Below are positions 10,296 to 22,429 of a DNA stretch of 64,000 nucleotides, piece by piece. The stretch covers positions 47,786,003 to 47,850,002 of the forward strand of contig CM044859.1 in assembly GCA_024500155.1 (NCBI GenBank), written 5' to 3'. The stretch comes from Chenopodium formosanum (Eukaryota; Streptophyta; Magnoliopsida; Caryophyllales; Amaranthaceae). Made by a program: the position numbers and the translations under genes. Within the stretch, counting starts at the first letter, position 1. Every line of letters starts with the position of its first letter. The notes under the pieces were generated by a model. The model was not told the origin of the DNA. It ran no database searches and saw only the letters and a program-made list of their open reading frames with translations.

Positions 10296-11874
10296 TGTAG
10301 ACATCTAAAAATGTCTCCCCAAAACCAAATCCGATGATGAACAACCTTTAACCGCCATTATTGGTCGGGTTCAGTATTTAATTATGAGAGTGCTTAAAAA
10401 ATCGTATTTAATTAAATTCAATTTTTGAATAGTCCATGGATCAGTCTTGATGTTTAGTCAAAGCATAGTTCTTTTTTTAATTTCAGCCCAAACCTTTTTA
10501 TTTTATTGTTTTATTATTTATTTTGGCCCAAACCTTTTATTTTATTTATTTATTTATTTTGGCCCAATTAATAATAATAAATCAGAAATGGCCCGAAATA
10601 ATCAATCGGCACTTAAAAATGCTGAACGAAATTAGGGTAAAAAATGAATTTAGACGGAAAAACGGACTAAAGGCTCTCGCGTCACGGCAATTGTCCACCG
10701 TGGCACGGGAATTTGCCCCGTCTGACGGTGGGATTCCCCGTGACACGGTGCCTTTGTTGTGACACGGGGCAATTCCGTGTCCTTTCCGCGTAAACTCTTC
10801 ACGCGTTTTATTCCCCGTACCCTAAATATTTCTCGCGTCACACAACTATCCGTGTGTTCCCTCAGCACAGTTTTTCTAAAAATACCCCCTCATTTATGAT
10901 GTACGGGGCATCAATTAATTCTCTATTTTTCTCTCCTCTATGCTCAAGCCTAAACACTAGCCTACCCTTCTTCTTTCAAAATTCCTTCTTCAAGCACTCA
11001 AAGGAGTCCATACTTTACTCGTAGTTCTGTCCTTAAGCCAAGGCGTGAAAGGTAGAATTTTTGAGGGTTTTGCCCCAAATAAACTTTATTTAATTTAATT
11101 TAATTAAATTATCATATTATTATTATTATTATTATTTCCTTGAAGTTACTATCTCGCTTATTATTTTATAGTTGCAAGCAAACAGAATCAAAGTAAGAAT
11201 TATATTCCTTTTATTTCTATTATTTTTCTAACGATTATATATTGTTGGATTTATTGCTAAATTGCTTCTAATATTAATGTTTATTCTATTGTTATAATGA
11301 TCACTATATTGCATGTTTAAAGGGAATATGTAATTGAAAATCACGACTAATAAGATAATTTGGACAACCGATTTAGGTTCCTTTTTAATCTTGTTAATTA
11401 ATTCAAGTGATCACAAATATTTTAGAATTATGTGTTGTATTAATATTTAACCAATTTAGCTTAATAATAGTTTGGAGCAAATTGAATCTCTATTTGTATG
11501 CCTTTGCGATCGCAAGAATGCTTTTCACCATAAGAATCGAGTAGAGACCAATACGGGCAAATGTGACTCCATGACTCACTTCGTACCATCATCCCCGATC
11601 CTCCTTTCGTGGTTCCGAACCATATGGAGTTAGTAATCTCATGTATTATAAATGGGGTGTAACCTTCACGGGTCAATCGTTGTTGCCTATCGTTGTCCCT
11701 TAATCGTGGTTGCCTTTTTATGATTCGTGAACGGTTTACAAGTTCATTAAAAAACTTGTTGGCGGCTCCCTACTTTATTTGTCCCTAATCATATATGTCA
11801 ATTCCCACTTCCTGTGAGTGCCAAGCATATTCACACATGCTTTTAAAGTAGGCGCACTTTGAACGACGCCTACA
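10296..11874 (+). repeat. 5' LTR of B, 1579 bp
   Basis: It begins TGTAGACATC directly after AAGCT and ends GACGCCTACA directly before the primer binding site. The 3' LTR (20974-25171 minus the hAT insert) and the LTR of C (61846-63531, reverse) are homologous. The TATA box at about 10876 has decayed to TCTAAAAATACC, whereas the 3' LTR keeps TCTATAAATACC. The downstream half is AT-rich, with ATT triplet runs near 11115-11140. Confidence 0.88.
10676..10890 (+). promoter_or_regulatory. B 5' LTR promoter: CCGTGxCACGG palindrome array
   Basis: Within 10676-10860 the words CACCGTGGCACGGG, CCGTCTGACGGTGG, CCGTGACACGGTG and GTGACACGGGG follow each other at short spacing, right upstream of the degenerate TATA region near 10876. 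CCGTG-N-CACGG and CCGTC-N-GACGG are palindromes with one centre base. The same words are found in five other places of B and in the C LTR. Confidence 0.65.
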
Positions 11875-13171
11875 ATTTGGCGACTCCACTGGGGAGGATT
11901 CTTGGCGATTTATCGATTTGAGTGATCGGTATTTAATTAAGATGAGTGGATGAGACTTGAAAGATTCTTGAAAAAATATTCCTGTGATTAATTTGGCATT
12001 TTTGCATAAGCATAGACGTTTTAACATCGCATTTAAGTCTATCCCGTAGGAAAAATTGAATAACTTGATATTGCGTACGAAGGAAGACAGGGCATTAGTC
12101 GGATTTTTTGACTGCCGTGCCACGGAAGAATCTGCCTTGTCACGGTGTAGTACACCGTCTGACAGTGTGCAGCACCGTGGCATGGTGCTCTCTACCGTGT
12201 CACGGCAGTCCTAAAATCAGTCCGGTGGCTTGTTTTCTCTTCTCACAGTCAACTTCCTTCGAATTTTTTGAAAAAACGTGTGTGTTATACATGTGTCTTA
12301 GCCCCGGGAGATTTAAGCTCTATCAACCCAAAAACACTCATGGCAATAAGGGTTCATCCGAATTATTAAATCCACCCAAACCATGGAGTCGAGTTCGATT
12401 TCATCACGAACTCGCAGAGCCGCCCGTTGGCATACACCCTCAAGGGAGGCTGCCTTGCTAACGCGTTCAAACTCTTAACCATGGCACCCTTTTGACACCC
12501 AAAGCTTGACCAATAGTTGTACATAGATCTTGACCTTAGGTTGCAAACTCTTTTTACATAATTGTGACTAAATGCGACATGGTTTGTTTGGTGCTAACCC
12601 TCATGTGTTTGCTCTTTTTGTTTAACCCATGACCGAGGGTTTTTATTTCCACATAGTAATTAGTACGGACTAAAAATTGATTAAAATCTGGAAATTACAC
12701 AAATTTAGGCTTGGAAATTGCGTATCGTCTGCCGCGCCACGGTGTGCAATGCCGTGACATGGTGCATTGCCCCGTCTGATGGTGCACTGTACTGTGTTAC
12801 GACAGTCAGCACTGTGACACGGTGCCCAGGAGGTTTGTCCAGTCAGCTTTTTTTGTCTTTGTGCATGCTTATGTGGTTCGTATGTCTAGTTTGGTGTCCT
12901 GTTTAGCTGTACGGTCATAACACGTGTCCATTACCTTCACTTAATCACTCACATGTCGTGTTCACACACTTTTCTGTTAGTCGTGCACCATTTCATGACC
13001 GTACTTTAGGGTAGTCTTGTGTCGTGTTTTTTATGTCGTTTTATTTTTCGGAGTAAGTCGGATGGTATCCTCCCATATACTTTTTTTTTAATAAAAAAAA
13101 TAAATTTCAAAATTCAAAATAATTTTTTTTTTAATTTCTGGATGGGTTAAGGTTAAGTTTGGTCATTAAAG
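11875..13171 (+). other. B primer binding site and untranslated leader
   Basis: TGGCGACTCCACTGGGGA at 11878-11895, four bases after the LTR end, has the form of a tRNA-complementary primer site; I do not assign the tRNA. The leader up to gag has no convincing gene. It holds two more arrays of the B palindrome words (12114-12210 and 12725-12830, for example CCGTGTCACGG and CCGTCTGATGG) and A- and T-runs at 13080-13135. Unlike the other arrays, these two lie downstream of the LTR promoter. Confidence 0.75.
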
Positions 13172-14460
13172 GTGTGTTTGTTTCCGTGTCACAACACTTG
13201 GTCAAGAAGTAGGGGTAGATTGTTATGGTTCGAGTCAATACCTCAACAACCTCTTATACTAAAGAGGCGAACAAGGAAACCACCACAATCATCTCCACAA
13301 GATCCCTCTCCAGTCTACTTTCAACCAATGGCTACTAAGGAAGATATTGAGAACATTAACAAGACAATTGAGATGTTGTCAAACATGATGCAAACACTCA
13401 CCACTAGAGTCAACACGGTAGAGCAAGACAATTAAAACAATGTCACTACCACTGCAATGGACAAGATTAAGGAACAGATGAGTAAGATCTCTGAAGAGTT
13501 CACTTATGTGGAGCAACCTGTCACCTCTTCGTCCATAAGGGACAAACTTCCTGAAAAGTTTTCCACTGCTTACATTCCCAAGTTCAAGCCTACTGATAAT
13601 CCGCTTTTCCACTTGAAGGCCTTTTCTGCGACCATGGATCTTAAGGGATTAGATGTGACACTCTTCCCTACCATGTTCCCTCTTTCCTTAGAGCATGCCT
13701 GTCAACAGCGGTTCTACTCTCTGCAATCCAAACATGTTGCGACCTGGGAGGACATTACTGAAAGCTTTATGAATCATTACAAGTGTAACATCCAGGCCAA
13801 GACTTCTGAACGTGAACTCTCCATTTTCAAACAGAAGGAGAATGAAGGCTTCATTACTTACCTAATTAGGTGGAGAGAAACAGTTGCCCTCTTGGTGGAT
13901 CCTCCCAAGGAGAAAGAGATGGTTCGCCTGTTTATTGCAAATTTGACTCATAAGTACAAGCAACACTTGAAGTTTCGCCTTTGAGTACCTTTGAAGCTGT
14001 GTACGATATTGGAGTCAATATCGAAGATGAACTAATGAAGACTGCTGGTAGCAACAATAATAACAACACTTAGAAAAACAAGAAGAACGACACTCCTTCT
14101 TCTTCGTCTTCCAAGCCCAATAATGCAATCAACAATGTCAATATCAATGATGTGCTGGCTCTTAATGCTCCCCCTCAAAGATTCCAAAGGCAAAGGAGGG
14201 TTTAAACGCCTTTGGGAATGACTTATGATGCTGCTTTTGATCACTTGCATAGTCAAGGACTGATTATGCCAATTGGACCTTTTCAAGAACCTCGACCAGA
14301 GAATATAACTGCTAGCTATGACCCCAATGCTCATTGCAAGTTTCATCAAGGCAAGGGTCATACTACTGAGAAGTGTTGGAGGTTGAAGGATGCGATCCAA
14401 GACCTGATTGATGCTAATCAACTTCCTGTCCCTCCAGGGGGCAAGAAGCCTAATATTTAA
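13172..14460 (+). pseudogene. B gag (capsid-like and zinc knuckle)
   Basis: A probable start is MATKEDIENINK at 13328, with an upstream ATG at 13172. A short helical N-terminus (INKTIEMLSNMMQTL) is followed, after a stop at 13433-13435, by the capsid-type domain. That domain includes DNPLFHLKAFSATM, AWEDITE-like WEDITESFMNHY, LSIFKQKENEGFITYLIRWRE and VRLFIANL. A stop at about 13982 precedes the C-terminal part, which has a zinc knuckle CKFHQGKGHTTEKC (about 14336-14377). The same knuckle form, CDFHRDHGHTIEEC, occurs in element R. Gag would form the particle that packages element RNA. At least two stops break it. Confidence 0.82.
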
Positions 14461-15981
14461 ACATGTCCTCTTTCTGATGCTTTGGTTATCATGGGAGATG
14501 AAGTCTCCTTTGATCCATCAATACTCATTCAACCTGTGAATGAACCTCTGTCGGAAGTTTTATTTGTCTCAACCTATGAAGAAGTAAATGGAATCTGGGA
14601 TAGTGACGATGAAGATGTCTATCTCAAAGATATAGTCTGTTCGTCTCTTGGAACAAGTGAAGATGTTTGGGGAGACCTTGAGGTCAAGGTTCTCACCAGA
14701 AGTGGATGGTTGCAACAGCCTAATCCACCTCCACCTCCTCCGCAATCACAACCAATAGTTGATCCCATTGACCCTGTGAACAACAATGTGGTCAAACAAT
14801 TACAAAAGACCAAGGTGGAAATGAATGTATGGAAGCTTTGGGCTACCTCTCACGAGCATCGAAAGGCTGTGATGAATGCTCTAGTGAAAATAGGAGTCGA
14901 TGATGATATGACTCCTTAAGGACTGGTCAATTTTCTCACTACTAAATTGCCAAGTACTAGCAATCTGATTTCCTTCTCTAACAAGGATCTGCCTCCGAAG
15001 GGGACCAACATAACAAGGCCTTACACCTCACTGTGGTGCGTAGGCAGATGAATGTTCCTATGAGCCTGGTGTGTAGGCAGATGAATGTTCCTATGAGCCT
15101 GGTTGATAATGGCTTTGCAATCAATGTATGCCCACTCCGCACTGCAAAGAAGTTGGGCATAAAAAATGAACAATTGACTCCCTCTACTCAAGGGATTCGT
15201 GCTTACGATAATACACACCGTCAAGCTGTGGGTACTACCATGCTAAATATAACTACTGGAGCCATTGAACCTCGCACCAAGTTTCAGGTGGTGGACATTA
15301 AGGCTTCTTTCAATCCACTGTTAGCTCGTCCTTGGCTTCATCAGCTAAAGGCGATCCCATCGTCGTTGCACCAAAAAGTTAAATCCATAGTTGGAGGAGT
15401 TCCAATTACCATTGATGCCTCCCCAATGCGCATTCAAGTTATCGATACTGCCATCGTCCATGTCGAGCATGACGAAGAAGATGAAGATCCCTGGGGGTTC
15501 TTGCTAGACGATGTTCTCATGATCGAAGAAGAGGAAAAGTGTCACCTCGACTTTGATCCTTATTCAAATACCAATGTTAATGCCATTATGAAGAAGCAAG
15601 GGCATTTCCCTGGAATGACCCTCGGACTCAAAAAGAAAATGGCTGAACTTTGGGGCCATCCTGGTGCACTCAAGAAAAATACCTTTGGCTTGGGATTCAA
15701 GCCAACAAAGGAAGATGTGAAACAAGCTCTCCTGAAAATGGAAGGCTCGCAATAATGCTTGAATCATGAAGACGGAAATGGCCATCGATCCATATCCATT
15801 CACTCTCAATGGCCAATATATCAAAGAAGGGGAAAACTTCACATGTTATGAATTCCCTGAGCCTTTCGTCCACGATGGGAAGCGTGAGCCAGGGTTGGAG
15901 ATGTTCCTTGATTGTGACTTCGTCGATGAAGGCAATGAACTCTTCGACTCTGGCGCTCTCCCATGTTTATCAACTCCCTGA
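14461..15981 (+). pseudogene. B pol N-terminal part: linker, aspartic protease, truncated RT linker
   Basis: An acidic linker (DSDDEDVYLKDIV, a Pro run near 14725 and VWKLWATSHEHRKAVMNAL) precedes the protease. The catalytic site reads LVDNGFAINVCPL, a DNG form at the place of the usual D-S/T-G, followed by QGIRAYDNT and FQVVDIKASFNPLLARPWLH. The linker then runs to DSGALPCLSTP and a stop at 15979-15981. No RT follows. Compared with A2, the coding sequence is lost from within the linker onward, so this is a deletion derivative. Confidence 0.8.
15038..15103 (+). repeat. 33-bp in-frame tandem duplication before the protease active site
   Basis: Two copies of an 11-residue segment (CRQMNVPMSLV) follow one another with a period of 33 bp, directly before the catalytic DNG. 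Being in frame, it does not disrupt translation. It is absent from the R protease. Confidence 0.85.
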
Positions 15982-16018
15982 AAAGTGTAGCGCTCTCCCC
16001 TATTTATCAACTCCCTAA
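15950..16018 (+). repeat. 39-bp duplication at the B pol deletion junction
   Basis: GCGCTCTCCC followed by TTTATCAACTCCCT occurs twice, period about 39 bp. It lies exactly where the pol linker (+ strand) meets the antisense PMD exon 3 (- strand). Such microduplications are typical of template switching or error-prone repair, and this marks the deletion scar. Confidence 0.7.
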
Positions 16019-18790
16019 GCAAGCATGAGTCCAGCATCGACTTTGGCGGAGGCAAGGGCACCACAAAGCAATCATCACTGTGCTGACGAACGAAACGCTC
16101 CCCAAGATACCAAACAAAGCGTCCAGTACCAACAAAAATAGTACGGTAAGCCGAAAGCTGCAAGACGTCGGGAAGATAAGTCATCCCAGCCCAAGGCCGA
16201 TACTGGATATCAATAGCAACCTGAAAACCATAAAAAGTTGCAATGAAATGCCAAAAATTGTTGGGGTTTGGTAAGTCCAACTTACCGCGGAAACGACCCC
16301 GACCCAAAGAACCACTCGCAATTAATAAAACCATAAAGCATAACAAATAAACATAAAAGGATAAAATTGGAATTTACCTTTGACGCGTGCTTCACCCGAC
16401 CTAATGGGCTCTTACTTGAAAGCTTTAGCTCCAAAAATACTAAGCCTCCAACGGTATCCACCCACAAAGGACGAACACCGACTTTTTAGGTCTGCTACCT
16501 TGGAGTTAGCAAGGTCCGTCAAAAACCCGAGTGATTAAATGAGTTCAAAGGTTTTCACAATGATGATGCCTTTTTCAACTCTCACTCAAGTGATTTTCCC
16601 AATACCCCAACTTGGGAATTTATAGGGAAAACAAGAGAGTAAAAAAGCTCTCCTATCAATGTGGGAGAATTTGATTTTTCCATTTTATTTTAAAGCTAAA
16701 ATAAAATTAATAATCAAACTAGTAATAAATTAACAAGTGGCAAGCTCATGAGAGAGGTTAGGTGAGGACCATTTGGAGGAGGGGGGACCAAACTTGCTCC
16801 CCACTACCTCTCCAAAAACCGGCCAACACACCCCTCAAACCTCCTCTTAAATCACGCCACATGGCACCACACTTGGGCACCAAGGCACCCAAGGTGGGCT
16901 GCCATGCGCGGCTACCAACAGGCCCAGCACGCTAGCATGCGCGCAATGGCCCATCCATGCTGCTGCTAGCTGCTGTGTCTGGCGTGCATTGCGTGCTACC
17001 TGCTGCAGCTTGTTGCGGCATGGATGCTAGCCAATGCGCGCACAAGGCAACACTAGCAGCACTAGCACGCACTAGGCTGTGCCTAGTGTTGCGGTGCTAG
17101 CATTGGTGCGCTAGCATGCACCAGCCAGCCTAGGCTCGGCTTGGTGCGCATGCTAGCCACCAAGCTATATCAAATGCCCCTAGCACTTGGTTTGCTCAAG
17201 GCATTTCGATGCTAGGGGTGTTTTAGTCTTGTTGATTTATTATTATGTTCATGTCTCGTCTTTTACTATTTTTGACTCGACTTCCAACGCTCGGTTTCGA
17301 CGCTCTAAGCTCGAATTTCCCACGTCTAAATATTTAACACTCGGGCGACGAATTAATTTCTTTTGAATTAATTCGTCGAGTCGGTTCGTATATTTGCTAG
17401 GGTGTGACCCGAAGGGTTCACTCAAGATTAAGCTGTAATATTAATTATTCATTAATATTATTGATCGGAAGCGGCCTCCACCTAGGCATTCCGATCACTT
17501 GACCTTACTGAATATATTAGCTTTCTAATAAATGTGAACCCGCTATCAAAATAATACACTTGTTCGAAGGACACCATTCCTTTCAAAAATAACGTCAAGG
17601 TAGAGAATAACAGGCTACAAAATCAATTCTTACACGAACAGAAGAGGTGCCTCGGCGTAGCAGCCCGCGTAGCGTAGGGACAGACTCTACTCGTGACTCG
17701 CCTCGGTCACGCCAGCTAGCTCCGATAGGGAAGTCATGGACCGCTCCACAACGCCGTCGAGGGGTCAATCTCGAAAAGTACTCATAGAACCATAGCTGCA
17801 ATGACAAGTAATCTCTGAGCACATGAGTCAAACAGATTAAAATAAAACAAGAAGAGGAAAGATTGTCACCTCTACGACTCTCCATAAACTGTAGACAGTG
17901 ACAGGGGCCTGGTCACTCAGCTGCTTACAGCCATGGTGTAGCGACAAGAGAAGACCGGCATATCCAAGGCTGGCCCAACTAAAGGATCCTATCTCACTGA
18001 TCTTGACCAAAGAAGGAAGGTAGCACACGAGCGCATGTGAACTCCTATCAGGAGATAGAGTCATGGAAATGAGAATCAAAAGGAAGATCCGCACCCGCTG
18101 CTCGGGTGATGTCTCATCCATGTCAAAGCCACGGGCAAGAACAGAAGCCAAATTGGATCTCCCGCTCTTAGGACTACCTCGAAGCACCGGTTGAGTCCTG
18201 ATTTACTGAATGACCGGACCTAACAAATCGGCTACCTCAGCCGCCCCCAAGAAAGGTCAGACATCTACTGTACGACCCGATTGGTGAAGCGTAAACCACT
18301 GATCATGCTAAAATCCAGGGGGGTCACTTTCATCTCCCCCCAAGCAAAGTGAAAAGTGTTGGTAGTATCCCAAAAATACTCCAACAACGCGTGAACGAAT
18401 GTCGGGCCACAACCCCGGGGGCTGCAAAACCCTACGACCGCCGAATAAAAATCTACTAAACCAGCAGATCCCACAAGGCGTTTGTAACAGGATCCCTCGT
18501 GATAATCCCATAACGTCGAGGAACCAAATCTCCAGCTCCGGATCCATGATGGCGAAGCGTGCCATCGACTATGTCGGCGAGTGGACGGTGAGAAACGTGG
18601 TTCTCACGACAGAAAACCAACTCATCTGGCGACCACGAAGGTAGAACCCACTTGCCCCTACTCAAAGAAGGGCGAGGCTCAGTCTCTAGGGCATCGTCGT
18701 CCATGCCCTTAGGAACTGTGGGAGTGTCCTCCCGAAAAGCCTGACGCCGGCCACGAGTAGAAAGATCGCGATCGCGTTGTCTAGGCATGC
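16019..18790 (-). pseudogene. PMD gene carried antisense in B, interrupted and 3'-truncated
   Basis: Start codon at 18788 (MPRQRDRDLSTRG). The PMD core VHALLEYFWDTTNTFHFAW, then VTPLDFSMISGLRF, lies at about 18300-18420 in a shifted frame. EQRVRIFLLILISMTLSP and YSLWRVVE follow, the latter before a GTGACA donor near 17868. Exon 2 (LWFYEYFSRLTP, about 17795-17640) and exon 3 (IQYRPWAGM, GERFVRQHS and FVVPLPPPKSML, about 16230-16020) correspond to A1 exons 2 and 3. A solo LTR sits in the intron between them. Exons 4-6 are absent. Several frameshifts are present. It is more diverged from A1 than A2 is. Confidence 0.8.
16259..17585 (-). mobile_element. Solo LTR, 1327 bp, in the B PMD intron
   Basis: The insert begins TGTTGGGG and ends CCTTTCA, with the 5-bp duplication AAAAT at 16254-16258 and 17586-17590. 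There is no internal coding sequence, so it is the single LTR left by recombination of an LTR retrotransposon. Minus orientation is inferred from a CCTATAAATTCCC TATA box on that strand (16624-16617), which would put about 960 bp of U3 first. A GC-rich block (16880-17165) is built from permutations of GCTAGCATGCGC and GCACTAGCA. Family unknown. Confidence 0.8.
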
Positions 18791-19500
18791 TATTACAAAA
18801 ATAAAATTCTAAATGCTTTACATCATTTCCTAAGTTATTTAGTTATTTATTCAAAAGCGGCTTAACAGTTACCTTAAGTGACATTTTCTATTATACGCAA
18901 AATTTTTACCTCAAGGCTAAAAATAAAGCAAAATAATCGAATTATTTCTAGTATTTAGTTTCTCCATGACGAACTTATTCTATGTTCTCCTAATTGCATG
19001 ATACTATGTTATCCATGACAATATAGTACATATGCAAAACAAAACATGTTTCAAAATTGCACAAGAACGATAAATTGGCACATCATGGCATATTTTACAC
19101 GATCTACAACCAATATATCATCATTTCAAGTGCAAAAGAACAACATGAACAACAAGAACACCATTTCACACAAGTAGTACCAAAAAATGGTGATTTGCTC
19201 AATTTCTCACCAAAGCACACAAACTTAGTCTCAAATTGCTCACAAACACACATAAATCCATATACAAGTCAATTCATAGCAAGAATTTTGACATGGAAGC
19301 TCAAAATTAATAACCCCCAATTTGATTTTTTCAGGGTTTCAAGTAAATATGGAATTTTCAATAAAATTTGAGACAAAGTAAAGGAAAATTACATAGATCC
19401 TTGTGAGAAATCAAAAATAAAGAAATTAGCAAAAAATTGGAACGAATTTGGCGGAGAATTGATCTCCAAAAGCTCGAAAACCGCGGAATTTGTGCAGCAC
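18791..19500. other. B PMD upstream region (5'UTR intron)
   Basis: AT-rich, no gene. Near 19386 the minus strand reads GATCTATGTAATTTT, the counterpart of the GTAAGT donor of the A1, A2 and A3 PMD 5'UTR intron, weakened to GTAATT. Confidence 0.5.
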
Positions 19501-20040
19501 AACAACAGCAACCACCGCAGCACGGGCAGCTGACGCCGTGACACGGTGACTGGTGTCCGTGTCACGGTGATTCTGGGACGGTGGCAGAGCTTTGGCAGCA
19601 GCAGTGGAGCTCAAGCAGAAGCAGCGAAGATGAAAATAAAAAAAGTTCTTGCGCACCGTGTCACGGTGACTGGAGCCGCGTCACGGTGATGGCTGACAGG
19701 TTCCGGTGCTGGGCTTCGTGGCATGGTGGCCAGAGACGCCCAAATGAAAAAAAAAAATTGAGAAGAAAAGGTGAGAATAGAAGAATGAAAATGGTGAAGA
19801 ATAAGTGAGAAAATGGGGAAGGAAGCAATGAATTTAAAGAAAAAAAAAATAGCCGTTATCCTCCTGCTTCCCGTTCCACGTACCCCGTTACCAAGTAACG
19901 GTAAGATTTCAAAAAAAAAAATATAAAAATAAAAAAGGGGGGGGGGGGAGAGAAAGTCCCGCGTCACGGGGATTCCCTACCGTCTGACGGGGACAGTCAC
20001 TGTGTCGAGGGGTATATCCACGTGGCACGGTGACATTTTT
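19500..20040 (-). promoter_or_regulatory. B antisense promoter region with palindrome arrays
   Basis: Three groups of the B words occur: 19520-19560 (CCGTGACACGGTGA and CCGTGTCACGGTGA), 19655-19745 (CCGTGTCACGGTGA and CGCGTCACGGTGA) and 19955-20035 (CGTCACGGGG, CCGTCTGACGGGG and GTGGCACGGTGA). A weak minus-strand TATA-like run (TTTTTATATTT) lies at about 19917-19928, between the second and third groups. The third group therefore fits the upstream position seen in A1 and A2, while the first two would be in the transcribed leader. A G-run at 19937-19948 follows. Confidence 0.5.
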
Positions 20041-20334
20041 TTGTCCTGCACACTTCTTTTGACCTTATGGCAAATACTATGGCATCTTTGTCTAAGTTAG
20101 AGTAATTGTCCGCAACTTTTGGTCAGTTATTTTCTCACCGGAATTGCGCGAAATTTTTTTATTTAGTATTAAAAAGGTGTCAAAATTACCGATTTACCCC
20201 TAACAAGCATTAGGGTTGCATTTTCTACATTTTAAGCGCCTAATATAGTCGGATAGTCAATTCAAAGATAAATCATATGCGGCCCTCGTTCGGGGATAAT
20301 CGAACTATCATGCACTTGCAAATTTCAGAGATTA

Positions 20335-20740
20335 CATCAGTCGTCAGTTTTCCTCAGACATGGAAAACATTATCGGTGGATTTTTCTTTAAGTATAGAAA
20401 ACCGCCAAGTCGGCTTTCCTCAAGCATGGAAGGCATTATCGGTGGATTTTTCTTCAAGTATAGAAAACCGCCAAGTCGGCTTTCCTCAAGCATGGAAGGC
20501 GTTATCAGTGGATTTTTCTTCAAGTATAGAAAATCGCCAAGTTGGCTTTCCTCAAGCATGGAAAGCATTATCGGTGGATTTCTTCAAGCATAGAAAAAAC
20601 ACCAAAATCATACGTCGACTTTCCTCGGGCATGGAAAGTATCATTCGGTAGGTTTCTTCAGGCTTAGAAAGTTACCAAATTCATCAGATGGCTTTCCTCA
20701 AGCACGGAAAGCATTTCAACAAACGTCATCCAGTAGATTC
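20335..20740 (+). repeat. 66-bp tandem repeats in the B 3' tail
   Basis: Units of 66 bp (TTTCCTCAAGCATGGAAGG, then a TCGGTGGATTTTTCTTCAAG part) repeat about four times well conserved, then two to three times with drift. Because 66 is a multiple of 3, several frames stay open (for example repeats of VGFPQAWKALSVDF), but these are not genes. Reverse-oriented copies lie at 63740-64000 in C. Confidence 0.85.
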
Positions 20741-20959
20741 CATCAAGCATAGGAAGCTGCCAAAATTATTTGTCACCGATACACTGGTGTCAGATACGTA
20801 TTATATCCTTTTACTCTTTTATCTATGGAACTAACATTTTTCTGCAGGTATCGGCGTATACAGAGTGATTTAGGATCGCCAAACGTCTTAAATCATTCTC
20901 CGTCCCTATCAACTACTTTGACTATCGTTTTCGAAACTGACGTTTCTACAAACTCAGTC

Positions 20960-20973
20960 AAAGTGGGGGCTTC
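20960..20973 (+). other. Polypurine tract of B
   Basis: AAAGTGGGGGCTTC immediately before the LTR start TGTAGACATC; identical to that of A1 and A2. Confidence 0.85.
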
Positions 20974-22113
20974 TGTAGACATCTAAAAATGTCTCCCCAA
21001 AACCAAACCCGATGATGAACAACCTTTCACCGCCATTGTTGGTCAGGTTCAGTATGTAATCCCGAGAGTGCTTAAAAATAGTATTTAATTAAATTCAATT
21101 TTTGAATAGTCCATAGATCAGCCTTGATGTTTAGTCAAAGCATAGTTCTTTTTTTTAATTTCAGCCCAAACCTTTTTATTTTATTGTTTTCTTATTTATT
21201 TTAGCCCAAACCTTTTATTTTATTTATTTATTTATTTTTGGCCCAATTAATAATAATAAATCAGAAATGGTTTGAAATAAACAATCGACACTTAAAAATG
21301 CTGAACGAAATTAGGGTTAAAAATGAATTTAGACGGAAAAACGAACTAAAGTCTCCCGCGTCAGGGGAATTTGCCCCATCTGACGGTGGGATTCCCCATG
21401 ACACGGTGCCCTTGCTGTGACACGGGGCAATTCCGTGTCCTTTCCGCGTAAACCCTTCTTGCGTTTTATTTAGGGCTGTCAATCGGATCAGGTCGAGTCG
21501 GGTTCGTGTTCGGGTCAGCTAATTTCAGGTCAGCTACCCCCTGACTTGAACCTGATCCATTTAAGGTTTCGGGTCGAAAACCTCAACCTGAACTTGATTT
21601 TTTCGGGTTCGGGTCAACCTGAAAATGACCTTATTTGACCTGTTTTTTTTTTTGAGTTTAAATAAGGTTATTTGAACATGAAATTAACCTGAATTTGACC
21701 TTAAACTGACCTAACCAAGTGAACAACCAAGTTTCAAACCACAAAAATTAAATGCTTCAAACAATCAAACCTAACAAATAGGAAATAGTCCAACATAAAA
21801 CAACATAGTCTAAGTACGATACCTAATTATAAATTACAAACCAAGTGTACTAACAAACTACAAACCAAAGTTCAAATATACAAGTTCTCAAATAACATTA
21901 GAGGATTCAAAAGGGCTTTCTAGTTTTTCAAATTCGGGTGATATATGTGGCGGATTGTTCTTGTTCTCCATCTCGAGCTTCATAATTGATCCACAAATCA
22001 TTTCCAATTGAGAATCCATAGAATCTACAAAACACACAATAAAAAACAAGTTACCATCAATAATACATAACATAAGAAATAAAATCATAATACATTATAT
22101 ATAACATTATTTA

Positions 22114-22389
22114 CTACCTTCCCCAAGCCCAATCCCTTAAGAAAATGATAGACTCCACTATTTCTGGCTTCAATGAACTTCTATAACAATCAAGTACCCG
22201 ACTTCCGGTACTAAAGGCTGATTCAGAAGCCACAGTTGATACGGGGACAGCAAGAACATCCTTAGCCATTTGAGCTAAAACAGGGTAACGAACCGAACAA
22301 GTTCTCCAATAAGCTAAAATATCAATGTTGCTGGATCGAGGCATAAGTGGCTCCTCATAATAGATATCCATCTCTGATTTCATAGCCAT
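22114..22389 (-). pseudogene. hAT transposase C-terminal dimerisation domain fragment
   Basis: The 91-residue frame contains DILAYWRTCSVRYPVLAQMA, VPVSTVASESAFSTG and RVLDCYRSSLKPEIVE, then FLRDWAWG. This is the classic hAT C-terminal dimerisation signature of plant Ac/Tam3-like transposases (WW...P.L..A.D.L..P.S...ES.FS.GGR). The catalytic and BED zinc-finger parts are missing; AT-rich repeats take their place in the element. A short frame at 21888-22088 may be its 3' tail. Confidence 0.85.
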
Positions 22390-22429
22390 AGATGATTGCT
22401 CAACAGAAAAGTCATCAAAATCCTATAAA

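Noticed and set aside
20277..20651. Open frames with a repeated 22-residue unit
   Set aside because: Direct result of the 66-bp tandem repeats; no conserved start or codon bias.
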